Program-made: the position numbers and the translations under genes
In this document: positions 61,712 to 64,000 of the stretch, in pieces
How the letters are laid out: every line of letters starts with the position of its first letter
How positions within the stretch are numbered: the stretch's first letter is position 1
DNA from: Phoenix dactylifera
Lineage: Eukaryota > Streptophyta > Magnoliopsida > Arecales > Arecaceae
Length of the DNA: 64,000 nucleotides
Direction of reading: 5' to 3'
Assembly: GCF_009389715.1 (NCBI RefSeq)
Contig: NC_052399.1
Coordinates: 23,879,146-23,943,145, forward strand
The notes under the pieces: generated by a model
Told to the model about the DNA's origin: nothing
The model's database searches: none
The model's input: only the letters and a program-made list of their open reading frames with translations

Positions 61712-62225
61712 ATCTCCCACTTGGACCATGTTGACCACAAAATTTCAAAAGAATATATTTATATATATACATATTTTTATACTTATAAAATATATATATA
61801 CTTTAAATTTATCTATATGTGGTCAAGTGATTGAATAATCAGAGGAAAAACTTTAAATGCCGGCATTTTTTTTTTTTAATAAAACAACTTTATGGTCCTT
61901 TCACCATACTCTAGGTCCCTTTAACTTGAATGAAAAAGTTCAATGGTAAGGGTCAGACGGTCCTGTGCTATCCTTTTAAAGAGCCACACACTTCCTTCCA
62001 TAACCACAAGTGCCATCAAAGCAAAATCATCAAGTAACTTTATTTGGGATACTTAATGAGTGAACGAGTCATGTTTAATTCACTCTCATGACAGACGTAT
62101 CTTTATGTCTATCATTGGTCCTAATGTATAATCCCAATGGATTAGAAACAACTTTATAGCCAGTCAAAACAAAATACATAACTGTACATGATCTACATAG
62201 ACCCCAATGTATATACTGCATAGTT

Positions 62226-64000
62226 TTACACATCAAGAGAATCAACAAGTCCCATTGATTTTACATGATCTATATAGATGCTAGGTGCTAGCCCCTTAGT
62301 CATCGGATCTGCAAGCATGTGGTCTGTAATGATGTGCTCAACTGTAATTTGATGACTAGCAATCTTTTCCTTTACAACAAGATACTTGGTGTCTAGATGC
62401 CTAGACCCACTTGAAAACTTGTTGTTATTGGAAAAAGCTACTGCTGCTGAATTATCACAAAAGAGCCTGAGTGGATGAGAAATAGAGTCCACAATCCTAA
62501 GATCTGTGATGAAGTTTCTCAGCCAAATCGCCTGTGATGTGGCCTCATAACAAGCAATATACTCTGCAGCCATTGTGGAAGGAGCAGTAATAGACTGCTT
62601 CTGGCTTTTCCATGAAACTGCTCCACCTGCTAGTAGGAAGACATATCCAGATGTTGACTTCCTAGTATCCGGGCAGCCGGCAAAATCAGAGTCCGTGAAT
62701 CCTATAATCTCCAGCTTATCTGACCTCCTATATGTTAGCATGAAACCTGCAGTCCCTCGTAGATACCTAAATACCTTTTTGACAGCATCCCAATGAGCTT
62801 TGCGTGGGTCACTTTGAAATCTACCAAGCAATTCAATGGCAAAAACTATGTCAGGACGTGTGCACGTTTGTGCATACATAAGGCTGCCAATTGCAGACGC
62901 ATAAGGTATATCTACCATCCCATCTCGTTCCAACTGATTTTTCGGGCATTGGGATTTGCTGAGTGTATCCCCTTTATGTATCCGAGCAGTATTGGATCTG
63001 CCTTTATGAAAATTAAACCTTTCCAGAATTTTATGGATGTAAGGTCTTTGAGACAGACCTAAAATACCCTTCGATCTATCTCTCAGAATTTCTATGCCAA
63101 GAACATAGGAAGCTTCACCCATATCGTTCATTTCAAAATTCTGAGCTAGAAAGGCTTTCGTATCATGTAGTAGGCCAAGATCATTACTAGCAAGCAGAAT
63201 GTCGTCAACATATAGGACTAAAAATATAACTTTGCTCCCACTGAACTTTTGGTATATACATTGATCAACAACATTTTCCTTAAAACCATAAGTCAAAATC
63301 ACCTCATTGAATTTGAGGTACCATTGTCGGGAAGATTGTTTTAGTCCATATATTGACTTTTTAAGTCTGCATACTAAGTGCTCCTGCCCATCTTGTGTGA
63401 ATCCTTCAGGTTGAGTCATATAAACCTCTTCACACAAATCTCCATTTAAAAAAGCAGTTTTGACATCTATTTGATGTAGCTCAAGGTCAAAGTGAGCTAC
63501 CAAAGCCATGATAATTCTGAAGGAGTCCTTTCTCGAGACTGGAGAGAAAGTCTCAGTGAAGTCAATACCTTCTTTCTGCGTGAATCCTTTGGCTACCAAT
63601 CGGGCCTTGTATCTTTCTATATTACCTTTCGAATCTTGTTTGGTCTTGAAAATCCATCGACAACCAACAGGCTTCAAACCTTTAGGTAATACAACAAGAT
63701 CCCAGACTTAGTTTTGAGCCATAGATTCAAGCTCATCTTTCATGGCATTGAACCACTCTTCAGATTTATTACTATTCATGGCTTCGGAAAAACTAAGGGG
63801 ATCATCAACACATAGGCCATTTTCATGCAGGTAGACAATATAATCATTTGGTATGGCCGATCTTTTCTGTCTAGAGGATCTTCTCAATTCCGGCTGTTCT
63901 CCCACTGGTTCTTGCTGTGGGATAGCACCGGGTTCAGTAACTTGATGGAGCGACTCCTGTTCCACCTCCACATTTCGAGGTTCCTGAATTATGGGTTGCA
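62226..64000 (-). pseudogene. Ty1/copia pol (reverse transcriptase-RNase H), one nonsense codon
   Basis: Minus-strand pol C-terminal half. The lower part (62226-63677) is 483 codons uninterrupted. [12 protein letters not shown] is at about residues 68-79, YVDD at 156-159, the TRPDI box at 273-277, RNase H acidic residues are in [14 protein letters not shown] and CDNSAA, and the C-terminus is [19 protein letters not shown]. The upper part (63708 to the edge) reads SEAMNS and EEWFNAMKDELESMAQN in the same frame. It is separated only by a TAA at 63708-63710, where this family usually has a Gln codon before VWDLV. The sequence continues beyond the window. Between the stop at 62226 and the polypurine tract lies about 500 bp of non-coding element DNA. 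Confidence 0.93.

Overview
This 64 kb window is nuclear DNA from a flowering plant, most likely a monocot. It holds intron-rich plant genes in a background of decayed transposable elements. The GC-rich first exons of two genes next to AT-rich introns, and abundant small elements ending in GGCCCTGTTTGG-type repeats, fit a monocot. A non-grass monocot such as a palm is possible, but that is inference. I see no prokaryotic, organellar or CRISPR features.

Four genes can be reconstructed exon by exon with consistent splice phases. An Aux/IAA auxin-response repressor lies on the minus strand (coding span 7752-11519, 5 exons, 339 aa). A TauD/clavaminate-synthase-like Fe(II) oxygenase lies on the minus strand (27520-30099, 3 exons, 327 aa). 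A Rit1-type initiator-tRNA phosphoribosyltransferase lies on the plus strand (37187-43627, 7 exons, 543 aa). Ribosomal protein eS24 lies on the minus strand (53580-58062, 5 exons, 138 aa). They act in unrelated processes (auxin signalling, small-molecule oxidation, tRNA modification, translation) and show no operon-like linkage.

The left edge (1-430) carries a broken, inverted copy of the Rit1 first exon that still has the matching promoter. Comparing the two copies shows that a 1.57 kb non-autonomous DNA transposon landed inside the TATA box of the intact Rit1 gene (35548-37114, target duplication TAA). Two more members of that transposon family are at 1046-1764 and 24565-25426. The three differ in the number of internal 137-bp AT-rich repeats (about 1, 2 and 5).

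The remaining sequence is mostly mobile-element debris. There are three LTRs of one TGTTG...CAACA family (12664-13886, 14704-15458, 23101-23866); the middle one is a clean solo LTR with GAATC duplications. LINE 3' ends with poly(A) lie at 6112-6330, 16278-16868 and 19890-20449, and a longer LINE reverse-transcriptase remnant at 58740-60255. A Ty3/gypsy integrase end with polypurine tract and LTR lies at 48960-51131. A nearly intact Ty1/copia pol with its 3' LTR runs off the right edge (61300-64000). Several MITE-like elements, microsatellites and a short U2 snRNA-like fragment (19507-19539) complete the inventory. No convincingly novel multi-gene system is visible; the most informative finding is the transposon-split Rit1 promoter.
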